This document shows, piece after piece, positions 42,249 to 54,255 of a stretch of DNA of 64,000 bases. Numbering within the stretch: position 1 is the stretch's first letter; every line of letters starts with the position of its first letter. The stretch is from contig JBBHKE010001953.1 in assembly GCA_037447655.1 (NCBI GenBank), forward strand, positions 62,001 through 126,000, in the 5' to 3' direction. The position numbers and the translations under genes were made by a program. Source of the DNA: Zygnema cylindricum. Taxonomy: Eukaryota > Streptophyta > Zygnematophyceae > Zygnematales > Zygnemataceae. Under the pieces are notes generated by a model. It was not told the DNA's origin. It worked only from the letters and a program-made list of their open reading frames with translations, and searched no databases.

Positions 42249-43284
42249 AAGTCCTCAGAGTAAACAGCTTCCAAGAAGCCTCTAGGATAACTTGACCCCT
42301 TTGTGTTCTAGCAAAAATAACTGCCATCCTGGCAGACAAAAACTTTGACCAACTTCACCCATGTTAAGACAAGACTCCCCTGAGTCGATAGCAAAAAGAA
42401 TCTATGAATTTGCTCCTCTGAGCAGTAAGTTATGGAGGATCAAAGTTGACCTTTTGTACAGAAGCTCTTTGGGAGAGAGGGTCCTATCTTCTAATTTTTC
42501 AAAGTCCTATCTCTCTCACAGACTCTATCTACTGATATACGGAGCCAATCAGATTTCGGTTTTGTACACAAAAGTACAGCTGTCGGTGTACTTTCTGTAC
42601 GGCCATTGTACAACATGGCCTAAATGTCGACACGTGGTATGTCCGGATTTGCTCCTTTAATCTTCGGAGATGCCGCGATCCAATGTCATTCCGCCACGTG
42701 TCATTTGATGTGGCGATGACCACAAACCGCCGAAATCCTCTTCCGCGATCTCGGCGTTAATTCCAGCCGTCCGATTTTAATTCACATTTAATCGAGGCCG
42801 TAATAAATACATGCGGGATATTCGTTTCACTAAAGGAATAAATGCGCGGTATTGGTTTCGTATTCGTACCTGAATCCGTACTTTTACATTTACTGGATGT
42901 ATGTCACCCGTAAATAGTTAGAGTTAAATGAACTATCCAACGTTTAAATGTTTAAATAAATATCAAACCCTATAGTACGTAACACTACTTCTAGAATTAA
43001 CGGCTAAGGCTAAAGGCTACCGGTTGTCTGCCGGCCGGTAGGTACCAGGATCAAATCTTGTGGCCTGCACATATCTTTTAGTAAATTAAACCCCTAACTA
43101 AAATATATATTCCCGTAAACCTCTGGATAGCCTAGGTAGCCATGGCTCTAGCTCCCTCTCAAATTTCTCAGTGACTGCGACAAGTTTGAGAGTTGGAGAG
43201 AGAAGTTAGAGGTAGACTGCCTCGGCTTCTTTCTTATTTCTATGCAGACCTAGAAAATACTTTAAAAGACCATTAATTTCTACA
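42229..43284 (-). repeat. 5' LTR of C7 (TGTAGAAA subtype)
   Basis: 1056 bp, closely similar to the C4 and C2 LTRs and clearly different from the 3' LTR of the same element. It ends GTCTCAGAGTTTCA. The tRNA-like module is at about 42988-43068 on plus. Confidence 0.84.
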
Positions 43285-43540
43285 GTATAGGATACTTTTT
43301 CCTATTCCACTCGCTCCCTCATTATTACCTATGCATATTGTCGCGGAAGAGAGGTACAGGAAAGGGCACAATCACACATCCGGAACCGCATCAGTATATG
43401 GGGTGGATTGCAAGTTTTCTATGCACACCTTTCTCGGACATCTCCCCTAAACCTCCTGGTTTTCAAGACTTAATACATTGTACTTCTGGCGATTGGCCCT
43501 TCTCCAATATTTCCTAGGTAGGCTCGACACATCTGATAGT
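43285..43540. other. Short unassigned segment beside C7
   Basis: About 255 bp between the C7 LTR and the recognisable gypsy RT of Gy3. It does not match the sequence expected next in gypsy RT. No ORF, repeat or RNA signal is seen. It may be filler from the rearrangement. Confidence 0.4.
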
Positions 43541-44707
43541 CCCCACACATCCGAAAATCTACAGTTTTCCGAAGGAGTCTTTCTTTGGCGAGATTACTGC
43601 TTAAGAGGCAAACCCATGTAGCCCTATACTCTCCTGCACGAGCCCTGCGTCCACCAAAGTCTGTAGCTTTGCAATGATGAACTCCTTTCTCCTTGAAGCT
43701 GAAAGGGTATTGTTGCAGTATTGTTGGTCAGGATTATCCGAAAAGGGGTCCCTTTATAGATCCCTACATCTATGTCAGACCAAGAGAACACCTGTTAGTT
43801 CTCCTCTAACAACTAGGAGAGCGAGACCTTCTATTTTGGGTCTAGTTGTTCCCTTATATTCCAATCCATCTTCTCGGGTTCCACTGCCGCCAATGCTTGC
43901 GGTGGACGACCCTAGAGGGAGATGTTGAATTCTAGATCTACCTGTGGATGTGTCCGTTGCTCACCAGCTAAAACGCTGCTGCTGACAACTTTCCGTAAGC
44001 TGATCTTTTCTAAGCCTCCGCTTTCCCCCACTTAGGAAACTCTTAGGTTCATTCTGTTATCTGAATGAAATTGGGTGAATTTTTCCCTTCTTGCCTCTCT
44101 CCCCCCCTCAAGGTGTAGAGTAGTTTACATGGCCAACAACTGTGGAGCTTGAAGGTATTTTGCTTGTGACTTTGGAGACTGGAGGTTGGAGAATGCCAAA
44201 GAATGTTGCAGCGCCCATGAAATTGCGTTCAAATCCATACTTTGCCCGATTAAACTACACCTTTTGGAGGTTCAGACCCGTGGTGCTGTTGTGGTTGCTA
44301 ATCAAAATCCCATTTCTCGTTCCCGTTCCTCAATACTTGGTGTTGTCCACGTAGCGGCCGTACTGTCGAAGATCATTCCTAGTGCGCCTTTGTGGTAACC
44401 ATGGCTGCTATGGAAAGATACCAGGGTTGGTAAGGCCCGATGTTGATTTTCCGGGTTGATTACAACGAAAGAAGGGTGCTCGGTCGGCTATGATCATAGT
44501 GGTAGCCATTCGCCTTGGTCTGAGAATCTGTTAAACTGTGATGTTGGGATGGAGAACCTGTGTTTTTAATAGCTGTTGGAGGATGGGAAGAGGAACCAAG
44601 TTGGTCTAATAAGCCCGAAACTCTGTGGGCTCTTGATCCGATCATAGCTACATCAAACACTGTGGCAGTCCCCAAAACCTTGGTCACTTAGTTCTAGCTG
44701 TTGACCA
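43541..44707 (-). pseudogene. Gypsy fragment Gy3: methyltransferase C-terminus and RT start
   Basis: Third copy of the methyltransferase gypsy, minus strand. It reads from VTKVLGTATVFDVA and motif VIII GSRAHRV (about 44630) through the recognition-like region to motif X LIGQSMDLNAIS (44225-44255). The linker and first part of RT follow, up to FRMCGDY near 43545. Motifs I, IV and VI are missing because the C8 LTR cuts in at 44707, which is preceded by GACCA. It shows that the domain is a fixed part of this gypsy family. Confidence 0.75.
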
Positions 44708-45708
44708 TGCAACTTTCAGACCTCCATTAGTACTCAGAGTAGGCAGCTTACTAGAAGCCTGTAGGATATCCTCAATCCCTTAGTCTTTGTATGAGTATTA
44801 CTGACACCTTGACAAAATACAAACTAACCAGAGTGCAGCCCTTGGAAAAGCAGACTCCCTAGAGTCTACTACAAAAATAAACCTTGAATTTGCTCCCCTG
44901 AGAAGTTGATTATCAATGGTCAAAGATGACCTTTTATACAGGAGCTCTCTGGGAGAAAATGGCGGCTACCTTTAACTTTCCTATGTCCTAAACCCCTCTC
45001 TAATCCCTCTACTACTTAAGTACCGAGCCAATCAATTCACTGTACAGTACAGAAAGGTTCTTGGCTCACAGTACTTTCTATACGGCCATTGTACGACATG
45101 GCCAAGAAGCTGACGCCTACCATATCTGGGTTCCCCATGGTATGTCCCAGAGATGCCGCTATCCAATGTCATGTTGCCACGTGTCACCCGTTGTGGTTGT
45201 GACCGCAAACTGCCAAATCGCCTATTCCGTGATCCCGGCTTCTTCCTTCGCCGTCCGATTGATACTGGCCTTAATTTACAGCCGTTTAAAATACAAGCAA
45301 TACTTTTCGATGTGATTCTATCTAACTGTCAATGTGATTGTGGTCCGTTCATCAGTTAAATGAACTTCTCTATTTCCACGTCTTCAAGTAGTTATCGTAC
45401 CCTATGTACTTCAACACAGATGTTAGGCTACATGGTAACGACACTAGACTACTTGAACGGACGGTACGTACCAGGATCAAATCCTGGGTCCGTCAACCAT
45501 TTTGGTAAGTTACCCAAAGGGCTGCCTTTTGACTCTAGGGGAAGCATAAGCAGCCATGGCTTTAGCTTCCTCTCCAGCCTTTAGTGACTACGGCAAGTAT
45601 AAGGGCTAGAGAGAGAAATTAGAAGCAAGTTGCCTCTGATTTTTCCTGCTTCTATTTAGATCATTTAAGTAACCTAGAAAATACCTAAGAAAACCTTTAA
45701 TTTCAACA
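44708..45708 (-). repeat. 3' LTR of C8 (TGTTGAAAT subtype)
   Basis: 1001 bp. On minus it starts TGTTGAAATTAAAGG and ends ATGGAGGTCTGAAAGTTGCA. The tRNA-like module is at about 45421-45496 on plus and includes CCAGGATCAAATCCTGG. The gypsy pentamer GACCA lies just outside (44703-44707). Confidence 0.83.
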
Positions 45709-45769
45709 CTCCCTTTATTTTCTGGTCACTTTTAAATTTAAGTCCACACTTCTCTTTGCAAAAAATAAT

Positions 45770-46760
45770 TTATGAGAGGGTATAGGCTTTGTCATCATAT
45801 CTGCCACAGTCTAGTCTATATTCTAGACTTATTATTTTATTCTCCACCTTTTCGTTGACAAAGCTAGGTATAATATCCATGTGCTTTACTTTAAAGTGAT
45901 GATTCGGATTAGCAGTTATTACAATTGTTGCTTGATTATCATAGAATATTTTTTGAATTCCACTCTTAAGATGCCCCAATTCACTAAGCAAAGATTTAAC
46001 CCACATTAATTCCTTCAGAGCAGAACAAGATACCATATACTCTGCCTCCATGGTAGACTGATCAATGACCTTTTGTTGTTTACTGCTCTAGCAACAAACA
46101 CCATTCCCCACATACAACACATATCCAGATGTACATCTTCGCATCGGAGCATCCCCATAGCTGGCATCACTCCTACTGGTGATGTCAGTATTTTCCCTAC
46201 CCAAATGCAGCCATAGATCCCTAATTCCTATGAGATATCTAAGGACCCTCTTAGCTGCTTCCCAATCCCTTTTGGTAGGAGCATTCAAACCCCTAGTTAG
46301 CACTTCTACAGCTGCTGCCAAATCCGGTCTGGTACAATATATAAAATAAATCAGACTGCCCACTACCTGTCTATATGGGATAGTCTTGATAAACTTCTTC
46401 TCTTCTGGACCTGGTTCATCATCTAGAATTAGGATATCTCGTTCCTCACTCCCCTCACTTCCCTTCTTTAGATCCATAGGAGTCGTACAACTGTTGGCTT
46501 TGTCCATCAGAAATTTTTCCAACCTGTTTCCAATTCCCTATTTCTAAGTTAGTCTTATTATTCTCTTTTCTATATCTCTCTTTATTTTTATTCCTATAAT
46601 ATATCTTGCCTCCCCCATGTATTTTATTTCAAATCTTCCGTTTTGATCTATTTTTAGTTTGATGATTTTCTCCATTGACTTACTCAGAAGCAGCAAATCA
46701 TCAACGTAAATTGCAATAAAGATTACACCTTTCTTATCTTCAAAAACATAAATTGTATGA
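45770..46760 (-). pseudogene. Copia RT palm and RNase H (C8)
   Basis: It reads IAIYVDDLLLLSKS near 46700, a damaged connection segment (46560-46660), then an open segment from MEKFLMDKANSC to SRSDASYGDAPMRRC (46522-46088) with a stop after GNGVCC. RNase H continues with TMEAEYMVS and IFYDNQATIVIT, where the Cys of FCDNQ is Tyr and the Asp is kept. The last part is rearranged (RLDCGRYDDKAY), so the C-terminus is lost. Confidence 0.83.
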
Positions 46761-46869
46761 TCTTAACTGATCCGGATGTATCCCAGACCGATAAGGAACT
46801 CATCAAGTTTCTTGTTCCACTGTCTGGGCGCCAGTTTCAAACTTTAGAGAGATTTGATCAACCGGCATA

Positions 46870-47510
46870 CCTTACTTTCCTCTCCTTGTTCCACGAATCC
46901 TTACGGCTGTCGCATGAAGATCTCCTCCTCTAGTTCTCCATGTAATAAGGTTGTCTTGATGTCCATCTGGTGTGCTTCCATGTCTTCTACAGCTGCCAGA
47001 CTGAGAAGTATCCTGACCGAGGGAAATTTGACGACCAGGAGCCAAGGTTTCTTCGTAGTCTATTCCATCTTTCTGAGTAAAACCTTTTGCCACTTACCGG
47101 GCCTTATACCTCTCAATAGTATTGTCCGAATTCAGTTTTAATTTGAAAACCCACTTACATCCAATTGGTTTTCGATCGGGTGGAGAGTCCACCAACTCCC
47201 ATATATCAGCCGCCATGATTGAAGCCGTCTCTTCATTGATGGTCGACTTCCACCGGTTTCTTTCCAGACAGTTCATTGCCTCTCCATATGTTTGAGGTTC
47301 ATTCGGGTGAGATTGTTTAGTTACCTTGTTGTTAACTTGTTTCTCTTGTAGCCTTTTGCTACTTCTTCTTCCTCCCTCAAAATGTGCGGCCGCAATAGAT
47401 GATTCCCATGGATTCTTTCGAATCACCATAGCTTCTCCCCTGTCCCTCGGATCCATATCCATTTCCACCACGTCTTCAGTTACAAGTATAGGTGTCACCG
47501 TTTTTTCCAA
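46870..47510 (-). pseudogene. Copia RT fingers (C8)
   Basis: 47510-47094 is open and holds HFEGGRRSSKRLQ, WELVDSPPDRKPIGCKWVFK and [15 protein letters not shown]. After a stop (about 47094) the frame continues VAKGFTQKDGIDYEETLAP, then shifts near 47035. The segment [16 protein letters not shown] (about 46960) is in yet another frame. Confidence 0.82.
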
Positions 47511-47519
47511 GTCTTTCTC

Positions 47520-48450
47520 GGTCTATTTTGAGCCTGCAAGGATATCGTACGACCCTGCAAGAGTATCATCTTCTTAGAGACCCAGATAGTCAGGAAAGTG
47601 AAAGTCATCAGAATTGTTTAACTCAAATCTGATTCTGACTGACTTTGAGGGTTTGAAAGGATCTACCTACTTCCCTTCATCCATAGCTACCAGGTGATTT
47701 ACTAGAATTATATTTTCTCTTCTTAGATCATACACTCTATATCCTTTTACATCCTCATCATATCCTAGCAGATATTTGGGTTTCCCTTTAGGATCTAGTT
47801 TCCAATTAGATCTGTCTGTATCTAAACTGAAGACTTTACTACCAATAACCTTTAAATGAGATACATTTGGTTTTAGGCTGGTCCGTCTCTCATATGGAGT
47901 TTAGTCTATCACCGCCGATGTAAGTACTCTGTTTCTCAAATAATTAGCACAATTCATAGCTTCGGCCCAAAATATTATTCCTATCCTTTTATCTGATAAC
48001 ATACTTCACGCACTATCATTCAGTGTCCTATTCAATCTCTCGGCAACACCATTCTGTTCGGGGTTTTCCGAAACTGTCTTTTAATGTTGCACACCATCCT
48101 CTCTTAAGAACTTTTAAAACTGATTGGAGGTATATTCCCCTCCATTGTCACTTCTTACTCTCTTTATTGAGGTCTTGTGAAGTTTCTCGTCCTAGGCCTT
48201 ATATTGTCTTAAATACTCCAGAGTTTCTGATTTGTTTTTCAGAAAGTATACCCGAGAGTACCGAAACCAATCATCGGTAATGGTAAGCATAAATATTTTT
48301 CCTCCAGGTGATGGCACTCTTGCCGGTCCCAAATGTCCGTGTGTACCAAGTCAAGAACTTTTTCTCCTTTATAAGTTGCTTCCTTTAGAAATGGTAAGCT
48401 GTGTGCTTTACCTTGAGCACACCCACTGCAATCACTTAAATTCTCATTTT
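47520..48450 (-). pseudogene. Copia integrase (C8)
   Basis: Integrase blocks are present with scattered stops: VLDLVHTDIW with the first Asp (about 48345), then a 1-base loss before the TDDWSRY region, RSDNGGEY (about 48145) and GVAERLNR with the catalytic Glu (about 48045). WKLDPKGKPKYLLGYDED and GYRVYDLRRENIILVNHLV follow. The catalytic triad is retained although the frame is broken several times. Confidence 0.82.
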
Positions 48451-49049
48451 CCCCAAAACGTATCTCTTCAACTACTCCCATCTTTTTCATTCCTTTTAGC
48501 TTTTCTAGATCCACATGCCCAAGTCTCTTATGCCACAACATAATATCATTGACACTAGCATAGTAAATTTTGAGTTTTTCATTACTTAAAGCAAGCATGA
48601 ACATTCTTTGGCTACCTTTCTCAGCAGTGAAATACACATCTTCCTCAAAACTAGCTGTAAAAACTCCCTTTCTGCTGCTAGTTTCAAAACCTTTATCATC
48701 TAATACAGATGTAGAGATAAGGTTTTTGTTTAACATCGGAATAAACAATACATCGGAGAACGTAACTATTGAGGTTTTTCCCTCCACTATGACTTTCAGA
48801 TCTACCGATCCTACATAAGTAGTGGTATTTACCCTCCCATCCCCATATTCAATCTCTACTGTAGGGATCTTTCTCAACTTAGTGAACAGATGCTTATCGT
48901 TGGACATGTGCATAGAGGCACTTGAATCCACAATCCAACCTCTTTCACCTTTCAGTCCACCGAAAGCACATTTATGCTTTCGTGGAATTTTGACTTCTCT
49001 CTTTGCCTCCAACTCCTCATCCAAAAGAAGTTCGTTATCCTCCTCATTC
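48451..49049 (-). pseudogene. Copia protease and pre-integrase domain (C8)
   Basis: Open for about 260 codons from the linker LLLDEELEAKREV (49024) onward. The protease motif reads WIVDSSASMHMSNDKHL, so the active-site DSG is DSS (Gly to Ser). KIPTVEIEYGDGRV and FSDVLFIPMLNKNLIS follow, then the pre-integrase zinc domain (LWHKRLGHVDLEKL, CSGCAQGK). The Gly loss in the active-site loop probably inactivates it. Confidence 0.82.
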
Positions 49050-50316
49050 GAGGCAGAGGGACTGGTTTCGCGGAACTGGCCGGAATTTCGTCGTTCTTTA
49101 TCTGATTTTGATAAGTGAAATTAGGGTCCTTGATGTGGCACCGATGAACATAATGTCCCTTTTGCTGGCAAAGAGTGCAAGTGGTCGCCTTGTTAGGACA
49201 AATGCGGGCATCGTGCCTGGTTTTTCCACATCGGAAACACATTCGGTTTCCGGGACTAACAGGTGGAGTTCCCATGGCTGGCGTCTTCTGGGGCCTTTAG
49301 GAGGCCATGGATTTTTAGGTGGAGGAGGAGATAGATTAACGGTTTGACTGTGAGGAGGTTTGGATCGCTCATGGGCGTCCCACCAAGATGTCTACATCTC
49401 ATACTCTACCGCGTATTGAGCCGCTTGCTCAAAGGTGAATTTCAGTCCATACATCTGGCTGAGGTGGTTATGGATAAACCTCTTTGGTGGACCTAGAAAC
49501 CGTCCCACAAATTTCTAGACAGCCTCTGCATCGGACATGAGGTCGGTTATGCCTCTCGCAGAGTTTCCAACCTCCGCATCGGACATGGGGTCCGGTAATG
49601 CCTCTCGCAGAGTTTCCATCCAAGCTCGCAGGGCAGGAGCAGTTTACCCTGGCCTACGCTCAAAGTTCATGAACTCTTTGATCTGATCCGGATTTTGCAT
49701 CCAGTACTCCTCTTGGAGGATGTCAAACATGACTAAGAGAGGGTCACGTAAAGAAATGGTTCCCCCGGCTCTAGCTAGGAGCGCCGCTCGAGCAGCCACT
49801 ACATACTGACGAGGAACCTCGGAGATAGCTGGATACAACTCGTCCCCATTAGCATCTAATACCGCCAGTCTTGAAGCTTGATATGGAATATCCACTTGGC
49901 CGAGGACTTCTGGTAGCCCCGCAAAGGGAGCCACGTACTCTGTTATCGCAAGCACATCCTCGTAGTTGCAAGTGTAGAGAGTGAGGGTCGTACCACGGAG
50001 GTATCGACCAAGAAGGGAAAAGGCGACACGGAGGTCAAAACCTATCCTGATATCTAAATGCTAAATCCCTCATTACCATGTCGTATACCATCCGGAAATG
50101 CGATAAGGACATGATGTACTTTAATCTGGAAAAGCAAAATTGCATCTTACCCATGGATCCCTCTGAAGAGGAAGCCATGTCGCAAAGAGGAGGATGCGCC
50201 GGTTGTGCCAAAGCTAGGCTGGCAAGGAACCTACGAGTGTGACGAGTTGGAAAGGTTTCCTCCGAAAAGTCTTCTTCGGTCCCCTCTAGGTATGACCTAG
50301 ATGAAACAGACAACAA
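49050..50316 (-). pseudogene. Gypsy gag with two zinc knuckles (Gy4)
   Basis: A different gypsy Gag on minus. The N-terminal segment (50316-50035) contains MASSSEGSMGKMQFCFSRLK. The open capsid segment (49955-49644) contains YVVAARAALLARAGGTISLR and PDQIKEFMNFERRPG, then APALRAWMETLREALPDPMS. A Pro-rich stretch leads to two CCHC knuckles at about 49230-49140: CFRCGKTRHDARIC and CTLCQQKGHYVHRC. A duplicated segment around SDAEV (49535-49600) and stops near 49520 and 49410 break it. It ends at about 49050 against C8. The link to Gy1-Gy3 is unclear because their gag has a single decayed knuckle. Confidence 0.72.
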
Positions 50317-51241
50317 TTATGGCGTAGATATCAGACCGACAGCAGTGACGGCGATCTACGATCTGCAATCGGATCGGATCTGGTTAACGTTTTGGGAAAA
50401 TCCGAAAGATCTAACTGAAGGGACGATAACATGTACCACCTCGGGTGGACTCGGATAAATAAGGAAGGTTATCCCAATCCGTGGGTATGAACCTATGGGA
50501 GAAACCTTGACTACAACAATGAAACGTTTCGCGCGACCTAACTGAGATGCAACACGTGTCAGACCAATCCACTCGTCCAGTCAACACACTCAGTCACTAT
50601 CAAGACCCGATGGTCATATAAAGCAAGAAGTAGATTTACCAAAACCTCTACCCTGCAAACAGTTGGCAAGGCCAAAGGGCCAGATCTATAAAAACAAAAA
50701 AATTGCTATCCAGGCACCCATGGGTGCAGATCTACAACAACACAACCTGGAAAGGTCTACACAGTGCCACCCACCACAAGATCTAGCAAGAAATCCCACT
50801 CCAGATAGTAATACAAAAATCTAAGGCCACTTCGGGCCATATAGCATGCAATGAAAGCAAGAAAATGCAAATGCTCAATAAGAAAGGTTCACGATGGAAC
50901 CACTCCACACCGATCCCCTTCACAAGTGTCCACACTAAATCGGAATGCTCTTGCACCCGCAAGGCATCGACTACTTACAAACACCTTAAGTACTCTGGTG
51001 AGCACTAACGGTGAACCGAACTTGTTCAAAGCAAGTCAGGTTTTGCAGAGCTCCCTAAGATAAAATTCGCTCCACGAAATTCGATCCGAGCAACGTCTCC
51101 AAAATAACCCTCCGCGAGACCCTCCGTACATTGAAGATGTACGCCGTGGAATGTTAGGGGACCAATGGAAGGGAAAAAAAGAAAGCGGTTGGTGGAAGAA
51201 AAATAACCAATAAAAAACACAAATGCGATAGATAGGAAAAG
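50317..51241. other. Gene-free stretch next to Gy4
   Basis: No ORF of interest and no domain. Position suggests leader or LTR of Gy4, but I cannot define LTR ends or a primer site. The last 70 bases are purine rich (GGGAAAAAAAGAAAGCGG) and lead into the LTR at 51242. Confidence 0.4.
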
Positions 51242-52345
51242 TGTGTTAGAATAAAGTCAGAGGCTGCTCAAGCTCTATTGTTTTTGAAATGTTAGTTTCG
51301 TGCGTACGCCACATTTTGTGCGCACGCGACGTTTCGTGTGAAGATTATTACCGGAAGTAATGTGGTTGTACAAATGGAGGTTCCAATGGATTTGTGGATT
51401 GGGGGAGTAAATGTATGAGTAAAATTAAAGGGACGTGATGGAGTAATTTAGTGGCGCGGAATGCGTTAAGAAATGGACGGCGGATTGCGACGCGATCCGA
51501 CGTGAAATATACAAAATGTACGTCGCCAGTACGTAGCATCTAATTTGGACAAATGTACTTCATATGCGACAGGCGACGTTTATGACAAATGACGTGTACC
51601 TTATTTGTGACAATCCGCATTTAATGCAAAGGACGCATCTGCGGTACGGAAATGATTTTGGTTGTACTATTATAATATTGGCAAGTGGACGTGAATTCGC
51701 TTCTCGATGTCGTGGGATATTTGACGACTCGTGTGGATTTCGTTTGGATTTTGTGACCACGTGGCGCGACATCGAGGGTGCCGGGTAAGAGCTACGGACG
51801 GCGGAAAAGGGCCGCCGCTATTTTTCAATTAGTGGGAAAGCGAAATCACGTCAATCACACGATATATATTTTTGGACGGCCCGGATTATTTGACGAGATT
51901 CGTGGAGTCTTGTTGAGTTACACGCAATGACTCAGCATACAATTTTGTTGTCGGTGTAAATATTTGGTTCAACATTGTTTTGTCCCTTTTGTGAATTAAT
52001 TATTAGTGTACGTTTACTTAATTTGACATACTTAGAAGTATTCGGGTATATCTACATTAATTGAGGTAGTTTGTAGATAGCGTACGGCTTTTATGCCTCC
52101 GTACATTCAGCAGTAAGCTCTTGTATATATTTGTAGGACTTAGTCATTTCAGGACATAGGAACTTTTTGGACCAAAACTGTTTATGGTGATTTTTGGTAA
52201 TTTTATCCGAGGATTACTCTCAGATCTGTTGGCAGAATTATCTGAACTTCTGCATGTGTGTTCCTCGTTTTATTGTTAATATTGTCACAGATTTGCAGGT
52301 CTATCGTGTGCCTGGTCTGTGTTTTACTTCATTGTGAAGTTAGTA
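51242..52345 (+). repeat. LTR related to the K1 family
   Basis: About 1.1 kb starting TGTGTTAGAATAAAG after GATAGATAGGAAAAG. The last ~300 bp match the K1 LTR in order: GCGTACGG, ATGCCTCCGTAC, TTCAGCAG, AGGACTTAG, GTTGGCAGAATTA, TTTTATCAAAGTT. The U3 part differs from K1. It contains GC-rich CGTACG-type words and CCACGTGGCGCG. The 3' limit is approximate, and no coding domain of this element is seen to the right. Confidence 0.6.
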
Positions 52346-52639
52346 TGTTTTATCAAAGTTCTGGCAGACTGTTTTTCTGCAACTTTGACTAGATGATGTG
52401 ATCACTCTGTTTATTATATTTGTTTGAAACTTTGTGAGATTATTCTATATCCTAAATAATATCTGTTAATGAAGTTTCAGCTTGTTTTGTTGTTTCTGTA
52501 AAATTCTGTGTTGAATCAAAGTAGGCTGTTTTTGGTTAGTCTGTGGTGCTTCCGAGGGTAAATCCATGGCTGAAAATGGCTATGGACAACAAGCTCCAAA
52601 TATACAGCCAAACTTGTGACCACAATAATCCAAAGCCAG

Positions 52640-52885
52640 CAGCAAAACCTAATTCCACTTGAAAAACCCTAATTCCAAACCCAAACCCTAATTCTAGACG
52701 GCCAAAACTCCAAATCAGCGGCCAAGGAATAGAAGGATACCGACCTAAGGACTAAAATCAAAAGGAATAAACCCTAAATCTGTTGCAACCCTAATTCTGC
52801 AGCCAAAACCCTAATTCTGTAGCCAAACCCTAATTCTGCAGATTATCCCTAATTCTACAGATTAACCCTAAATTTGATGCAAAAT
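52640..52885 (+). repeat. Degenerate tandem repeat of CCCTAATTCTG units
   Basis: A unit of about 20 bp (ACCCTAATTCTGCAGCCAAA) recurs four to five times at 52783-52885, with looser copies from 52648. It lies in a possible gag leader after ATGGCTGAAAATGGC (52566). Confidence 0.6.
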
Positions 52886-52980
52886 AAAGGTTTAACACTA
52901 ACGCCAAGAAATATAGTGGCCGTAGAATAAGAGACAAAGATAGAAAGAACGAAATAGCGGAAAACAAAAACAAAAACAAA

Positions 52981-53045
52981 ATGTTTTTTTTTTTTTTTTT
53001 TTTATAAAATAAAATTTATATTTTTTATAGATTTTTTTTTTTTTA
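52981..53045. repeat. Poly(T) and A/T microsatellite
   Basis: A T run of about 20, AT-rich spacer, then a second T run. No coding content. A similar run on the opposite strand could be a decayed poly(A). Confidence 0.7.
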
Positions 53046-53865
53046 TCTTTTGGACATGAATGCTAAGCCAAGAGGTAGCCACTTGGCTCTCTGTTCTTTA
53101 TCACATTCTCTACAAGAGTTATCCCGTTATGACAGCAAAGCAAGAAATATTCCAACCAGAACAAGGGAAAATCTAATTCCGATAAAAAATGCACTCCTTC
53201 CAAGCCAACCGAAATACAAAAAAGACACAAACACACAACCAAACCATCAAGTTGCCTGAGGAAGGCACAGCAAGGTCCAGATGTGCTCCCCCACGATCTC
53301 CAATTCCACACTTTCACCCAAAAGACCAAGTTTGGAGGGAAACCTTCCGGACGTGGCCTTAGGCCGTGTGGATTAAAAACGTGGGCAGAAATACAAGAGA
53401 AAATATTCGTAACCTATCTAGCCTCTATACTTAGCTAGCAATAACAAATAAAAAGCATGAGCAATCGGTGAGAGAGAGAGCAAAAGGAAGCTCTGTCGCC
53501 AAGAGAAAATTCTTGTCCAAACGCTAAATTCTCTAAGTCTGAGATTAGCCTAAGTAGAGACTTAGCTACTCCTAGAGCGAAACTAGCCTAAGTCTAGCCT
53601 ACTTTACATGAATGAAACTACTTAAGATGTTGGCCAATAGGCGGCCAACATCGTCCGCCGTACGTCTAACAAAATCCACCGTTCGAGGGTGAAAACCCTC
53701 CCTAACTACATGTATGTGCGAACCTACATGGGTTCGCGATTTAAATGAATAAAGGGTATCGAAGCGTCGGTAGTACTCCCGGAAATCAAGCTTCATCACA
53801 AAACAATACTTTGCGTCTATACTCCAAAATCGTGTACCTACGCACAAAACGAAACATATTGCACG
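53046..53865. other. Gene-free stretch
   Basis: Only short ORFs without recognisable motifs. A (GA)n-like patch lies near 53470. I see no retrotransposon domain. Confidence 0.4.
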
Positions 53866-54046
53866 AAATTAGTACACGCTCAAACGAAACGGGCACGCGA
53901 ATAGTGTACACGTCCCAAATAGATAGATCGACGATGTCGCGAGCAAACTATGCGTGCGTGCATGCAAAATACCGTGTGCGAGTGCCAAAAATCGTGCAAG
54001 CATGCCCCATGTCGTGCGTGCTAGCAACCGATACAATGCGGCATGA
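53866..54046 (+). repeat. Direct repeat, copy 1 (CGTGCGTGC-rich)
   Basis: A 181-bp segment from AAATTAGTACACG to GCGGCATGA, rich in alternating CGTGCGTGCATGC words. It is repeated in the same orientation at 54712-54908. Internal sub-repeats of about 20 bp (TCGTGCAAGC-type) are visible. Confidence 0.82.
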
Positions 54047-54255
54047 CAGTTGTCGTGCATAAGTGAGAAGCAAGGGAAACTGTGCACACTAACCAGCCAA
54101 GTCATGCTCAAAACCATATATACCAACGCAAAATAAATGAGAAGGAAAAAATGTATATACATCATGCAAAAGAATAAAAGTGAAAATAACAAAAAGGAAA
54201 AGGGAAGAATACTCCCCTAGCGTGAAGTGAACCCTATAATTCCCCCCCCAGCTCC

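Larger units (their letters stand above)
36768..43284 (-). mobile_element. Chimeric Copia element C7
   Basis: A minus-strand Copia with two LTRs and all coding domains, but the LTRs belong to different subtypes: 3' LTR TGTTGAAATAAAATG (36768-37755), 5' LTR TGTAGAAATTAATGG (42229-43284). A duplicated acidic segment in gag-pol at about 41063-41290 marks the likely crossover. The flanking pentamers differ (TTTTC and GTATA). It therefore looks like the product of recombination between two elements and not a single insertion. Confidence 0.82.
44708..49049 (-). mobile_element. Copia retrotransposon C8, 5' end missing
   Basis: Minus-strand Copia with 3' LTR, polypurine tract, RNase H, RT, integrase and protease. 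It stops at about 49049 in the acidic gag-pol linker, where a different gypsy gag (Gy4) begins. The 5' LTR and gag are absent. It belongs to the subtype that gave the downstream half of C7. Confidence 0.85.

Noticed and set aside
36768-43284. C7 as a single intact insertion with paired LTRs
   Set aside because: The two LTRs belong to different subtypes and the flanking pentamers differ.
52640-52885. CCCTAAT/CCCTAAA words resembling plant telomere repeats
   Set aside because: The telomere heptamer is never in tandem. The words sit in a degenerate 20-bp unit with CTGCAGCCAAA, so it is an ordinary tandem repeat.
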